NCBI GenBank assembly: GCA_963734085.1
Contig: CAVTFT010000016.1
Coordinates: forward strand, 25,557-89,556
DNA from: CAIWHR01 sp963734085
GTDB taxonomy: Bacteria > Pseudomonadota > Gammaproteobacteria > Burkholderiales > Casimicrobiaceae
Reading direction: 5' to 3'
DNA length: 64,000 bases
The notes beneath the pieces are model-generated. The model was not told the origin of the DNA and searched no databases. It saw nothing but the letters and a program-made list of their open reading frames with translations. A program made the position numbers and the translations under genes. The stretch's first letter is position 1, and the number at the start of each line of letters is the position of its first letter. This document shows positions 22,626-30,532 of this stretch, piece after piece.

Positions 22626-24871
22626 CCGGGTTTATCGACGTCGAGCGCCGCAACACCGATGCCGGCTGCATCACCGAAGCGCTCGACCTTGATGCCTTCG
22701 GCAGCGCGGATCACGAACTTGCCGTCCGCGACGGCGCCGATCGCGACTTGAGCGAATCCGTCGAGCGGTTGCGCGGGCTTGCCGAACACCCAGAGCTGCT
22801 CGAGCGGCCGCTCGAGGTCGATCTCGCCGGTATGCTGGACGGCGCGACCGAGCGGCAGCGCATAGCCTTCGCGTCCGAACACGGGGAACTGGTCGAGTGA
22901 AGCGTTGTAGCGGACGACGCAGGCACCCGCAACCCGTTGGCGCGAGTTCAGGTCGTACCATGCGCCCGGCGGCAGCGCGATCACGACTTCGCTGCCGGGT
23001 TCAACGATCGGCGCGACGAGCAGCGCGTCGCCGCACATGAATTGCGTGTCGCAGGCGCGCGTGAGCGCATCGCCGGGGAACGCGAGCGGCATCGCGCGCA
23101 TCACCGGCATGCCGGTCGCGGTCGCACCGGCGATCACGTGCTGCAGGTAAGGCAGCAGCCGGTAACGGAACGCAAGCCACTTGCGGGCGATCGCCTCGGC
23201 CTCCGCGCCGAATGCCCACGGCTCGCGCTCGCCGATCCCGTGCAGCTGCACATGCGAGCTGAACACCGCCGCCTGCAGCCACCGCACGTAGAGCTCCGGC
23301 GAGGGCTGTGCGGCGCCGTAGAAGCCGCCGACGTCGGTCGCGTGATACGGGCCGCCGCTCATGCCCCAGGAAAGTCCGCCGCGAATCGACGCCGCGAGCC
23401 CCTCCCAATCGCTCTGTGGATTGCCGCCCCACTGGATCGGGTGGCGCTGGCTTCCGGTCCAGCCGGCGCGGCTCCACAGCATCGGTGGCGCGCTCTCCTT
23501 GCGCTGGAACCGGGCCGTCGCCTCGAACACGCACTGGTGGTAGAGCAGCGGATAGACGTTGTGCAGCCGGCGGCCGCGGTCGCCGTTGAACGCGACGGCG
23601 TCGTCCGGAACGTGCTCGCCGAAGTCGGCCTTGATCGCATCGACACCCTGCGCGAACAGTTTTTCGTGGGCGTCGCGCCACCACGCATACGCCGCCGGGT
23701 GCGTGAAATCGACGATGCCGGACTCCGGCAATGGCGTCAGCACGTTGCCGAAGGGGCTGGTGGCGGGCGCGGTGTCCCAGCCGAAGACGTACGGATCGCC
23801 GTCCGGCGTGGTGAGCAGGAATCGATGCGCCGCGAGCTCCTGGAAGAGCGGCGAATGGATGGAGACGTACGGATATTCCCAGACGCACACGCGCAGGCCA
23901 TGTTTCTTGATCCGCGCGAGCGCCGTATACGGATCCGGATAGCGTTCCTCGTCCCACTCGAAATCGAAGCGCGTGTCGACTCGCCATGCCGCGCGTCCAT
24001 CCAGCGTCAGCACGTCGCACGGGATTCGCCGCTCGCGCAGTTTCGCCGCCACTGCAGCGGCTTCCTCTGGCGTGTTGTAGAACGCGCGCGAAACCCAGAG
24101 TCCCAGGCCCCACAGTGGCACCGCTGGCGCGCGCCCGGTAAGCCCCGTGTAGTGATCGAGGATGCCTGCAGGCGTGTCGGCGGCGAACAGAAACAGGTCG
24201 AGCGCTTCGTCGTCGACCAACACTGCGTACGAGCGATGCGACCAGTCGGGATGGCCCACCCCGTGCGTGACCATGCCCGGCGTATGCACGAGCACGCCCC
24301 ATGCGCCGCGGCCCGTGCCCGGGCTCCAGGCGAAAGGAACGTTCTTGTACGACGCGCCCGTGTTGACGCCCAGCGCGTCGACGACCTGCGAATGGATCAG
24401 CTGGCCGCGCTTGTCGAGCGGGCCGAACTTTTCGCCGAGCCCGTAGACAGCCTCGCTCGACGCAAGTGCGAACGCAGCCGTCCACTGCCCGCCCTGCCGC
24501 ACGCGGCCGAACGTGGGGAGTCGGGTAAAGCCGCGGAAATGCTCGTCGGTGATCGAGGAGAGCACCGGCGCGTTGCGATGCAGGAGTCGGAACCGCAATG
24601 GCGCCGCGGCGATTTCAAGCGTCGTGTCGCCCGCGGTGAACGTGTAAGAGCCGTCGTCGCCGCGAGCGACGCTGCACGCCTTGGTGCGTGCCTTCACAAG
24701 ACCGTAATCGGGCCGGGTGTTCGGGCCTGCCCGCAGCCGGAAGATGCCGGGACCGTGGCACGATACCTCGAGGATGTCCCCGGTCGACGTCGCAAACGCC
24801 GCTCCCGACGCCGACGTGCCGAGGCTTTGCGGCGCGTCGAGCCTGAGAAAGGCGGCGGAATCGAAATGCAC
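22622..24871 (-). CDS. Glycoside hydrolase family 31 (alpha-xylosidase/alpha-glucosidase-like) with altered acid/base residue
   Basis: A 749-residue GH31 enzyme of the YicI type. The N-terminal beta-sandwich ends at LWGLGLWVSRAFYNTPEEAA, where the (beta/alpha)8 barrel starts. The catalytic nucleophile is Asp416 in KADFGEHVPDD, as in YicI. The acid/base position, normally Asp in WGGD, is Asn484 here (WGGNPQSDWEGL; codon AAT on the minus strand at 23420-23422). The rest of that region, SIRGGLSWGMSGGPYHATDV, is intact. There is no signal peptide, so it is cytoplasmic. Activity may be absent, reduced or changed. It follows an SMP-30 gene and overlaps pdxA by 4 bp. Confidence 0.9.
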   Translation of the reverse strand: MHFDSAAFLRLDAPQSLGTSASGAAFATSTGDILEVSCHGPGIFRLRAGPNTRPDYGLVKARTKACSVARGDDGSYTFTAGDTTLEIAAAPLRFRLLHRNAPVLSSITDEHFRGFTRLPTFGRVRQGGQWTAAFALASSEAVYGLGEKFGPLDKRGQLIHSQVVDALGVNTGASYKNVPFAWSPGTGRGAWGVLVHTPGMVTHGVGHPDWSHRSYAVLVDDEALDLFLFAADTPAGILDHYTGLTGRAPAVPLWGLGLWVSRAFYNTPEEAAAVAAKLRERRIPCDVLTLDGRAAWRVDTRFDFEWDEERYPDPYTALARIKKHGLRVCVWEYPYVSIHSPLFQELAAHRFLLTTPDGDPYVFGWDTAPATSPFGNVLTPLPESGIVDFTHPAAYAWWRDAHEKLFAQGVDAIKADFGEHVPDDAVAFNGDRGRRLHNVYPLLYHQCVFEATARFQRKESAPPMLWSRAGWTGSQRHPIQWGGNPQSDWEGLAASIRGGLSWGMSGGPYHATDVGGFYGAAQPSPELYVRWLQAAVFSSHVQLHGIGEREPWAFGAEAEAIARKWLAFRYRLLPYLQHVIAGATATGMPVMRAMPLAFPGDALTRACDTQFMCGDALLVAPIVEPGSEVVIALPPGAWYDLNSRQRVAGACVVRYNASLDQFPVFGREGYALPLGRAVQHTGEIDLERPLEQLWVFGKPAQPLDGFAQVAIGAVADGKFVIRAAEGIKVERFGDAAGIGVAALDVDKPG

Positions 24872-24891
24872 TGATGCTCTCGACGTCAGGG

Positions 24892-24903
24892 CCTGTTAAC
24901 AGG
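24892..24903. promoter_or_regulatory. 12-bp perfect dyad CCTGTTAACAGG before the GH31 gene
   Basis: A perfect palindrome CCTGTTAACAGG lies in the 34 bp between the SMP-30 stop (24906) and the GH31 start codon (24871). It extends imperfectly to AGGGCCTGTTAACAGGTCCT. The length and symmetry resemble a repressor operator or the remnant of a short repeat; no regulator gene lies nearby. Confidence 0.3.
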
Positions 24904-24905
24904 TC

Positions 24906-25802
24906 CTACCCGGCGAACGCGGGTTCCGCGATTCCGGGCACGCCGACCCGGATCGCGAAGATCCCGCCGGATTGCGGCAGTCGCGCGAGCTCGTCGTCGG
25001 AGCGGCGCTGGCGCGCGCTCGTCACGTAGAGCGTTCCGAGATCGGGGCCGCCGAATGCGCACATCGTCGGACACAGCGCGGGAAGCGCAAATGTCGCCAG
25101 GATTTCACCCACGGGGGAGAGACGCAGCACCTTGCCGCCGCGGTAGAACGCGGTCCAGTAGCAATCTTCGCTGTCGATCGCACCACCGTCGGGCCGGTCG
25201 GTCTCGTGGGTGAAGCGCGCGAACGCACGCCGGTTTCCGGGCAGGCCGGTTGCGACATCGTAGTCGTATGCATCGATCGTGAGCGTCGGCGTGTCGGCGT
25301 GGTACATCGTGCGGCCGTCGCGGCTCCACGCGAGCCCGTTGGAAATCATCATGTCATCGAGCACACGGGTCACGCGAAAGTCCGGATCGAGCCGGATCAG
25401 CGCGCCGGTATTCGCGTCGCGCTTCTCGTTCATCGTGCCGGCGAAAAAGCGGCCCTGACGGTCGCAGCGGCCGTCGTTGAAACGGTGATGCGCGGGGTCG
25501 TACGGCGGTTCAGCGATCTTGCGCTCGAGCGTGCCGTCGCCTCGCGCGAGCCAGATCCCGCCGCGCAGCGCGACGACGAAGCCGCCGCGCGCCCGCAGCG
25601 CGAAGCAGCCGATTGCTTCGGGCATCGGCATCGCGGTGTTGCGGCTGGTTGCCGGATCGAAACGGTTGAGCGCGGGCGCATTGATGTCGACCCAGTAGAG
25701 AACCTGCTCGGCTACCGACCACACCGGGCACTCGCCGAGGCTCGCCTTGGCGTCGAGAACGCAGGTGAACGCGGGTGCGCTCGAAGAATCCGGGGGCGTC
25801 AT
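24906..25802 (-). CDS. SMP-30/gluconolactonase family lactonase
   Basis: A 298-residue six-bladed beta-propeller lactonase. Metal-site signatures are the SLGECPVW motif with the ligand Glu, HHRFNDGRCDRQGRFFAGTM with the conserved Asn/Asp, and ISNGLAWSRDGRTMYHAD with Asn and Asp ligands. The C-terminal part CAFGGPDLGTLYVTSARQ is also typical. The usual reaction is hydrolysis of a sugar-acid lactone. It is in one minus-strand run with an HpcH/HpaI aldolase upstream and a GH31 glycosidase downstream, suggesting a small carbohydrate catabolic module. I use the ATG at 25802. Confidence 0.9.
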   Translation of the reverse strand: MTPPDSSSAPAFTCVLDAKASLGECPVWSVAEQVLYWVDINAPALNRFDPATSRNTAMPMPEAIGCFALRARGGFVVALRGGIWLARGDGTLERKIAEPPYDPAHHRFNDGRCDRQGRFFAGTMNEKRDANTGALIRLDPDFRVTRVLDDMMISNGLAWSRDGRTMYHADTPTLTIDAYDYDVATGLPGNRRAFARFTHETDRPDGGAIDSEDCYWTAFYRGGKVLRLSPVGEILATFALPALCPTMCAFGGPDLGTLYVTSARQRRSDDELARLPQSGGIFAIRVGVPGIAEPAFAG

Positions 25803-25843
25803 GGCGCCATCGTACAAGAAAACCCGCGGCCCGCTGCCGAACA

Positions 25844-26617
25844 TCAACCCGTCGCAGCCCGCACCTTGGTCAGGAATTCCTGCGCGCGGCTCACCATCAT
25901 CGCCATGTCGGAGGCGACCGCGACCCACGAGTAGCCGTAGTCGAGGAACTGGGCGACGATCTCGGGGTTGCCGCCGACGATGCCGCAGGGCTTGCCAAGG
26001 CGCCGGCACTCCTTCGCCGCGAACGCAACTTTCGCCTGCACCGCGGCGTTGCCCATGTCGCCCACGTGGCCCATCGATGCGGCAAGATCGTTCGGCCCGA
26101 CGAAAATCGAATCGATGCCGGGGACCGCGGCAATCGCTTCGAGGTTCGAAAGCGCGGTCAACGTCTCGATCTGAACGATGACGCACAGCTCGCTGCCGGC
26201 GACTTTCAGGTAATTCGGAATCGTGCCGAAGCGGCTCGCGCGGTGCGTGCCGGCGACGCCGCGCACGCCTTCCGTCGGGTAGCGGGTATGGGCGACGGCG
26301 CGCTTGGCCTCGTCGGCATTCTGGACGAACGGCAGCAGCAGCGTCTGCGCGCCGGCGTCGAGCGCGCGCTTGATCATCACCATGTCGTTCCACGGCGGGC
26401 GCACGATCGCCTGCGCCGGCGTCCCGGCGATCGTCCGCAGGACCTCGATCATCTGCGGCACGTCGAGCGGCGTGTGCTCGGTGTCGACGACGAGGAAGTC
26501 GAATCCCGCGCAGCCCAACGCCTCGGCGGTCGAGGGCGACGCGCTCGAAAGCCAGGTGCCGACGGGCGTGCGCCCCGCGGCGATGGCGCGCTTGAAATGA
26601 TTGACGGGGAGATCCAT
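25844..26617 (-). CDS. HpcH/HpaI family class II aldolase
   Basis: A 257-residue metal-dependent aldolase that should cleave a 4-hydroxy-2-oxo acid to pyruvate plus an aldehyde. Family motifs include the start of the barrel KRAIAAGRTPVGTWLSSASP, DFLVVDTEHTPLD with the catalytic His, RPPWNDMVMIKRALDAGAQT, and QIETLTALSNLEAIAAVPGI containing the metal-binding Glu. FVGPNDLAASMGHVGD supplies the second metal ligand. The start at 26617 gives the family length. It diverges from azlC across a 166-bp gap containing an inverted repeat. The substrate is unknown; its neighbours point to sugar-acid breakdown. Confidence 0.92.
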   Translation of the reverse strand: MDLPVNHFKRAIAAGRTPVGTWLSSASPSTAEALGCAGFDFLVVDTEHTPLDVPQMIEVLRTIAGTPAQAIVRPPWNDMVMIKRALDAGAQTLLLPFVQNADEAKRAVAHTRYPTEGVRGVAGTHRASRFGTIPNYLKVAGSELCVIVQIETLTALSNLEAIAAVPGIDSIFVGPNDLAASMGHVGDMGNAAVQAKVAFAAKECRRLGKPCGIVGGNPEIVAQFLDYGYSWVAVASDMAMMVSRAQEFLTKVRAATG

Positions 26618-26713
26618 GAGGTCCTTTTTCCGGGGGATTATTCTTGCCGGGCCGCGATGTGGTCGGCCACGCGATTTTACTCCGGCTGCGCTGCGCGCCG
26701 TGTTGAGAAGCCC

Positions 26714-26775
26714 GGGTCGGACTCGACTTCTCCCCGACTTTGCGGCTAGGCTCATCGAAAACTCGAGTCCGACCC
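26714..26775. repeat. 62-bp inverted repeat, GGGTCGGACTCGA family, copy 1
   Basis: GGGTCGGACTCGA (26714-26726) is matched exactly by its reverse complement TCGAGTCCGACCC (26763-26775), with a 36-bp middle. It lies between the divergent aldolase and azlC genes and ends 8 bp before the azlC start codon. The same arms occur at 28687-28758, so this is a repeated short element and not a private operator. No transposase is nearby. Confidence 0.75.
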
Positions 26776-26783
26776 CGGTTTCA

Positions 26784-27491
26784 ATGCGCCGTCTCGCCGC
26801 GACCCGCGAATTCCGCGAAGGCTTTGCCGAAATGCTCCCCGCCTGCGTCGGACTGATCCCGTTCGGCCTCGTCTGCGGCGTCGGCGCGGCGGCTGCGGGC
26901 GCGAACTGGCTCGGCGCGATCGGCATGAGCACGATCATCTTTTCCGGAGCGGCGCAGATCCTCGCCGCGCAGCTCCTCGCGGCCGGTGCGCCGCTCGCCG
27001 TCATCATCGTGACCTGCTTCGTCCTCGGGCTGCGCTTTCTCATGTACAGCGCGGCGATGGCGCCCTACGTGAAACCGCTGTCGCCGCGCTGGCAGAAGAC
27101 GATTGCCTTCCTGTTGACCGACCAGGCATTCGCGGCGTCGATCCGGCGCTTTCACGCAGGGGCCACGCCGCACGCCGCCGCGACGCATTTTCTCGGCGCC
27201 GGCGCGGCGCTGTGGAGCTTCTGGCAGGTCACCAACGTCGTCGGGTTTTTCGCTGGCAATCTCATCCCGGCGAGCTGGTCGCTCGAGTTCGCGGTGCCGT
27301 TGTGCTTCCTTGCGCTGCTGGCGCCGCTCCTGCGCAACGCGCCGAATGTCGTCGCGGCGGCCACCGCCGGCGTCGCCGTGCTGGCGCTCTCCGGGCTTCC
27401 TATGCGCCTCAACCTGATCGTCGCCGGTGTTCTCGGCATCGCCGCCGGCACGATCTATGACTTCGCGCGGGAGCGATGGACGCCACGCTGA
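26784..27491 (+). CDS. azlC: AzlC family branched-chain amino acid exporter, large subunit
   Basis: A 235-residue inner-membrane protein of the AzlC (LIV-E) family. It starts MRRLAATREFREGFAEMLPA and continues with GLIPFGLVCGVGAAAAGANW and the conserved STIIFSGAAQILAAQLL. There are about six to seven helices and a basic C terminus. With the small AzlD partner encoded directly after it (16-bp overlap), it should form a two-subunit exporter, probably for branched-chain or related amino acids. The start codon follows the inverted repeat by 8 bp. Confidence 0.9.
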   Translation: MRRLAATREFREGFAEMLPACVGLIPFGLVCGVGAAAAGANWLGAIGMSTIIFSGAAQILAAQLLAAGAPLAVIIVTCFVLGLRFLMYSAAMAPYVKPLSPRWQKTIAFLLTDQAFAASIRRFHAGATPHAAATHFLGAGAALWSFWQVTNVVGFFAGNLIPASWSLEFAVPLCFLALLAPLLRNAPNVVAAATAGVAVLALSGLPMRLNLIVAGVLGIAAGTIYDFARERWTPR

Positions 27492-27805
27492 AGCTCTGGG
27501 CCGTGATCGTCGCCGTCGGGTTGCTGAATTACCTGTCGCGCCTTTCGTTCATCGCCGTATTCGCGCAGCGTGCGCTGCCGCCACTGCTTGCGCGCGCGCT
27601 CAGGTTCGTGCCGGCAGCGATGCTGACCGCGCTGATCGTGCCCATGATCGTCACCGGTCCGCCGGCGGCCGCCGCTGCGTGGACCGATCCAAGAGTGATC
27701 GCCGCGCTGGCCGCGGGCGCGGCAGCATTCGCCACGCGCAGCACGCTCGCGACCCTCGGGCTCGGGATGGGGTCGCTCTGGCTGCTGCAATGGCTGTATT
27801 CGTGA
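27476..27805 (+). CDS. azlD: AzlD family small subunit of amino acid exporter
   Basis: A 109-residue membrane protein with about four helices, the usual size for AzlD. The family pattern NYLSRLSFIAVFAQRALPPL and RALRFVPAAMLTALIVPMI is clear. It overlaps azlC by 16 bp, indicating coupled translation and equal expression of the two subunits. Confidence 0.9.
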   Translation: MDATLKLWAVIVAVGLLNYLSRLSFIAVFAQRALPPLLARALRFVPAAMLTALIVPMIVTGPPAAAAAWTDPRVIAALAAGAAAFATRSTLATLGLGMGSLWLLQWLYS

Positions 27806-27847
27806 TTTCAGCTACCATTCGCCTATCCCACCGCGGTCAACGAACTC

Positions 27848-28684
27848 ATGCGCTTCGAAGGCACCGATACCTACATCGCCACACCGGATCTGATGCTGGC
27901 CGTCAACGCGGCGATCGCGCTCGAGCGGCCGCTGCTCGTCAAGGGCGAGCCCGGCACCGGCAAGACGATGCTGGCCGAGGAGGTCGCGCGCGCGCTTTCG
28001 CGCCCGCTCCTGCAATGGCACATCAAGTCGACGACCAAGGCGCAGCAGGGTCTCTACGAGTACGACGCCGTGTCGCGCCTGCGCGACTCGCAACTGGGCG
28101 ACGAGCACGTCGGCGACATCGCGCACTACATCAAGCGCGGCGTCCTGTGGGAGGCGTTCGAGACGGCAACGCCGGCCGTCGTGCTGATCGACGAGATCGA
28201 CAAGGCGGACATCGAGTTTCCGAACGACCTGCTGCGCGAGCTCGACCGGATGGAGTTCTACGTCTACGAGACGCAGCGAACGATCGTCGCGCGGCACCGG
28301 CCGCTCGTCGTCATCACGTCGAACAACGAAAAGGAGCTGCCGGACGCGTTCCTGCGCCGCTGCTTCTTCCACTACATCCGTTTCCCCGACCGCGAGACGA
28401 TGACGCGGATCGTCGACGTACATTTCCCGGGCTTGAAGAAGGCGCTGCTCGCCGAAGCGCTGGAAGTGTTCTTCGATCTGCGCGACGTGCCCGGACTCAA
28501 GAAGAAGCCGTCGACCTCCGAGCTGCTCGACTGGCTGAAGCTGCTGCTCGCCGAGGACATTCCACCCGAGGCGTTGCGCAGCACGGACAAGAAGGTGGTG
28601 ATTCCGCCGCTGCACGGCGCGCTTCTGAAGAACGAGCAGGACGTCCACCTGTTCGAGCGGGTGGCGTTCATGGCGCGCCGATAA
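27848..28684 (+). CDS. MoxR-type AAA+ ATPase
   Basis: A 278-residue AAA+ ATPase of the MoxR group. Walker A is GEPGTGKT (33-40), Walker B is VVLIDEID (111-118), sensor 1 is in VVITSNNEKELPDAFLRRC and the arginine finger region follows in the same stretch. MoxR proteins act as chaperones with VWA-domain partners, remodelling metal centres or membrane complexes. The partner here is the CoxE-like VWA protein at 29352. Usually the two are adjacent; here a GNAT gene and an inverted repeat separate them. Confidence 0.92.
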   Translation: MRFEGTDTYIATPDLMLAVNAAIALERPLLVKGEPGTGKTMLAEEVARALSRPLLQWHIKSTTKAQQGLYEYDAVSRLRDSQLGDEHVGDIAHYIKRGVLWEAFETATPAVVLIDEIDKADIEFPNDLLRELDRMEFYVYETQRTIVARHRPLVVITSNNEKELPDAFLRRCFFHYIRFPDRETMTRIVDVHFPGLKKALLAEALEVFFDLRDVPGLKKKPSTSELLDWLKLLLAEDIPPEALRSTDKKVVIPPLHGALLKNEQDVHLFERVAFMARR

Positions 28685-28686
28685 GC

Positions 28687-28758
28687 GGGGTCGGACTCGA
28701 ATTTCCCGAACCGATGAAGCCAACGTCCTCGGACCAAACGAATATCGAGTCCGACCCC
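28687..28758. repeat. 72-bp inverted repeat, GGGGTCGGACTCGA family, copy 2
   Basis: GGGGTCGGACTCGA (28687-28700) is matched exactly by TCGAGTCCGACCCC (28745-28758). The element begins two bases after the moxR stop. It contains the start codon of the following GNAT gene (28714) and encodes its first 15 or so residues (MKPTSSDQTNIESDP). It is related to the copy at 26714-26775 by its arms; the middles differ. Confidence 0.8.
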
Positions 28759-29358
28759 GCCATTCGCTTCGTCCTGCCGGTCGTGCTGAAGGGTCGTCAT
28801 GCGACGCTCGAGCCGCTTGCCCGCGAGCACGAAGCGGCGGTCCGCGCCGCGGCGGCCGACGGCGAGCTGTGGCAGCTCTGGTACACGAGCGTTCCCGCAC
28901 CCGAAAAAACGGCCGCGTGGCTCGACGCGGCGCTCGCCATGCGCGAACGCCTGGGCGCGATGCCCTTCGTCGTTCGTGCCAACGCGACCGGTGACATCGT
29001 CGGCGCGACCCGCTATTTCAACGTCGAGGCCGCGCACCGGCGGCTCGAGATCGGCCACACGTGGTACGCGAAGCGGGTGCAGCGAACCCCGATCAACACC
29101 GAATGCAAGCTGCTGCTGCTGACCCATGCCTTCGAGGTCCTGCAGTGCATCGCGGTCGAGTTCCGCACGCACTATTTCAATTTCGCGTCGCGCGCGGCGA
29201 TCGAACGGTTGGGAGCAAAGCAGGATGGCATCCTGCGCAATCATCAGCTCCTGCCGGACGGCACGCGGCGCGATACCGTCGTCTTCAGCATCCTCGACAG
29301 CGAGTGGCCGACCGTGAAGCGCAACCTCGTCTGGATGCTCGAGCGGCCTCGATGCTGA
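28714..29358 (+). CDS. GNAT acetyltransferase, RimJ/RimL type
   Basis: A 214-residue acetyltransferase of the ribosomal-protein/small-molecule type. The fold is visible from VVLKGRHATLEPLAREHEAA through the region RLEIGHTWYAKRVQRTPINT and NTECKLLLLTHAFEVLQCIA to VEFRTHYFNFASRAAIERLG. Its start codon and first 15 or so residues lie inside the inverted repeat at 28687-28758, so the N terminus is probably not ancestral; a native start may have been near residue 20 (before FVLPVVLKGRH). It overlaps the VWA gene by 7 bp. The acceptor is unknown. Confidence 0.85.
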   Translation: MKPTSSDQTNIESDPAIRFVLPVVLKGRHATLEPLAREHEAAVRAAAADGELWQLWYTSVPAPEKTAAWLDAALAMRERLGAMPFVVRANATGDIVGATRYFNVEAAHRRLEIGHTWYAKRVQRTPINTECKLLLLTHAFEVLQCIAVEFRTHYFNFASRAAIERLGAKQDGILRNHQLLPDGTRRDTVVFSILDSEWPTVKRNLVWMLERPRC

Positions 29359-30527
29359 TCGATTTCTTCCTTCATCTCAAATCGGCGCGGCTGCCGGTCT
29401 CGACGCGCGAGTTCCTGACGTTGCTGGAGGCGCTCGAAGCACGCGTCGTCTCGCTGTCGCTCGATGACTTCTATCATCTCGCGCGCGCCGCGCTGATCAA
29501 GGACGAGGCGCATTACGATCGCTACGATCTCGCGTTCTCGACCTATTTCAAGGGCGTCGACGCGATCTTCGACATCCGCGCGGAAATTCCCGCGGAATGG
29601 CTGCGCAAGGAGTTCGAGCGGCTCTTGTCGGATGCGGACAAGGCGAAGATCGAGGCGCTCGGCGGCTGGGACAAGCTGATGGAGACGCTGAAGCAGCGCC
29701 TCCTGGAGCAGCGGGCGCGCCACGCCGGCGGGCGCAAGTGGATCGGCACCGGCGGGACGAGTCCCTTCGGCGCGTACGGCTTCAATCCCGAGGGCATCCG
29801 CGTCGGTCAGGCGGGCAGCGGTAACCGCAGCGGCGTCAAGGTGTGGGACGAGCGCAGCTTCCGCAACCTCGACGGCGACGTCGAGCTCAACACCCGCAAC
29901 ATCAAGGTCGCGCTCCGCAAGCTCCGACGCTTTGCGCGCGAAGGCGTGCCGGAAGAGCTCGACATGGACGGCACGATCGAAGGCACGGCGAGGAACGCAG
30001 GCTATCTCGACCTGCATCTCGTCCCCGAGCGGCGCAATCGCGTCAAGGTGCTGCTGTTCCTCGACGTCGGCGGCTCGATGGATCCGCACGTGCGTGATTG
30101 CGAGGAGCTCTTCTCCGCGGCCAGAACCGAATTCCGCCATCTCGAATACTTCTATTTCCACAACTGCGTCTACGACCACGTCTGGCGTGACAATGCGCGG
30201 CGGCGCTTCGATCGCGTCGCGACGTGGGACGTGCTGCACAAGTACGGCCCGGACTGGAAGCTCATCTTGGTCGGCGACGCCGCGATGAGCCCCTACGAGC
30301 TCCTGCAGCCGGGCGGCAGCGTCGAGTACGCGAACGAGGAACCCGGCATACTTTGGCTTACGCGCCTCGCCGGGCACTTCCGCCGCGTCATCTGGTGGAA
30401 TCCCGAGCCGCCGCGTGCCTGGGAATACACGCGCTCGACGCAAATCGTCCTCGATGCGATCGGTCCGCGGATGTACCCGCTGACGTTGGGCGGCATCGCT
30501 CGCGGCATCGACGCGCTGCGGCATTGA
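29352..30527 (+). CDS. CoxE-like VWA domain protein, MoxR partner
   Basis: A 391-residue VWA-domain protein of the CoxE/YehP-like group. The N terminus (MLIDFFLHLKSARLPVSTRE) and the long linker are typical. The VWA strand is VKVLLFLDVGGSMDPHVRD, in which the MIDAS DxSxS motif reads DVGGS (238-242), with Gly for the first Ser. Later metal-loop candidates are ILVGDAAMSPYE and IWWNPEP. It probably works with the MoxR ATPase upstream; in CO dehydrogenase systems the equivalent pair (CoxD/CoxE) matures the metal centre, but no such oxidoreductase is in this window. Confidence 0.88.
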   Translation: MLIDFFLHLKSARLPVSTREFLTLLEALEARVVSLSLDDFYHLARAALIKDEAHYDRYDLAFSTYFKGVDAIFDIRAEIPAEWLRKEFERLLSDADKAKIEALGGWDKLMETLKQRLLEQRARHAGGRKWIGTGGTSPFGAYGFNPEGIRVGQAGSGNRSGVKVWDERSFRNLDGDVELNTRNIKVALRKLRRFAREGVPEELDMDGTIEGTARNAGYLDLHLVPERRNRVKVLLFLDVGGSMDPHVRDCEELFSAARTEFRHLEYFYFHNCVYDHVWRDNARRRFDRVATWDVLHKYGPDWKLILVGDAAMSPYELLQPGGSVEYANEEPGILWLTRLAGHFRRVIWWNPEPPRAWEYTRSTQIVLDAIGPRMYPLTLGGIARGIDALRH

Positions 30528-30532
30528 CCCAT

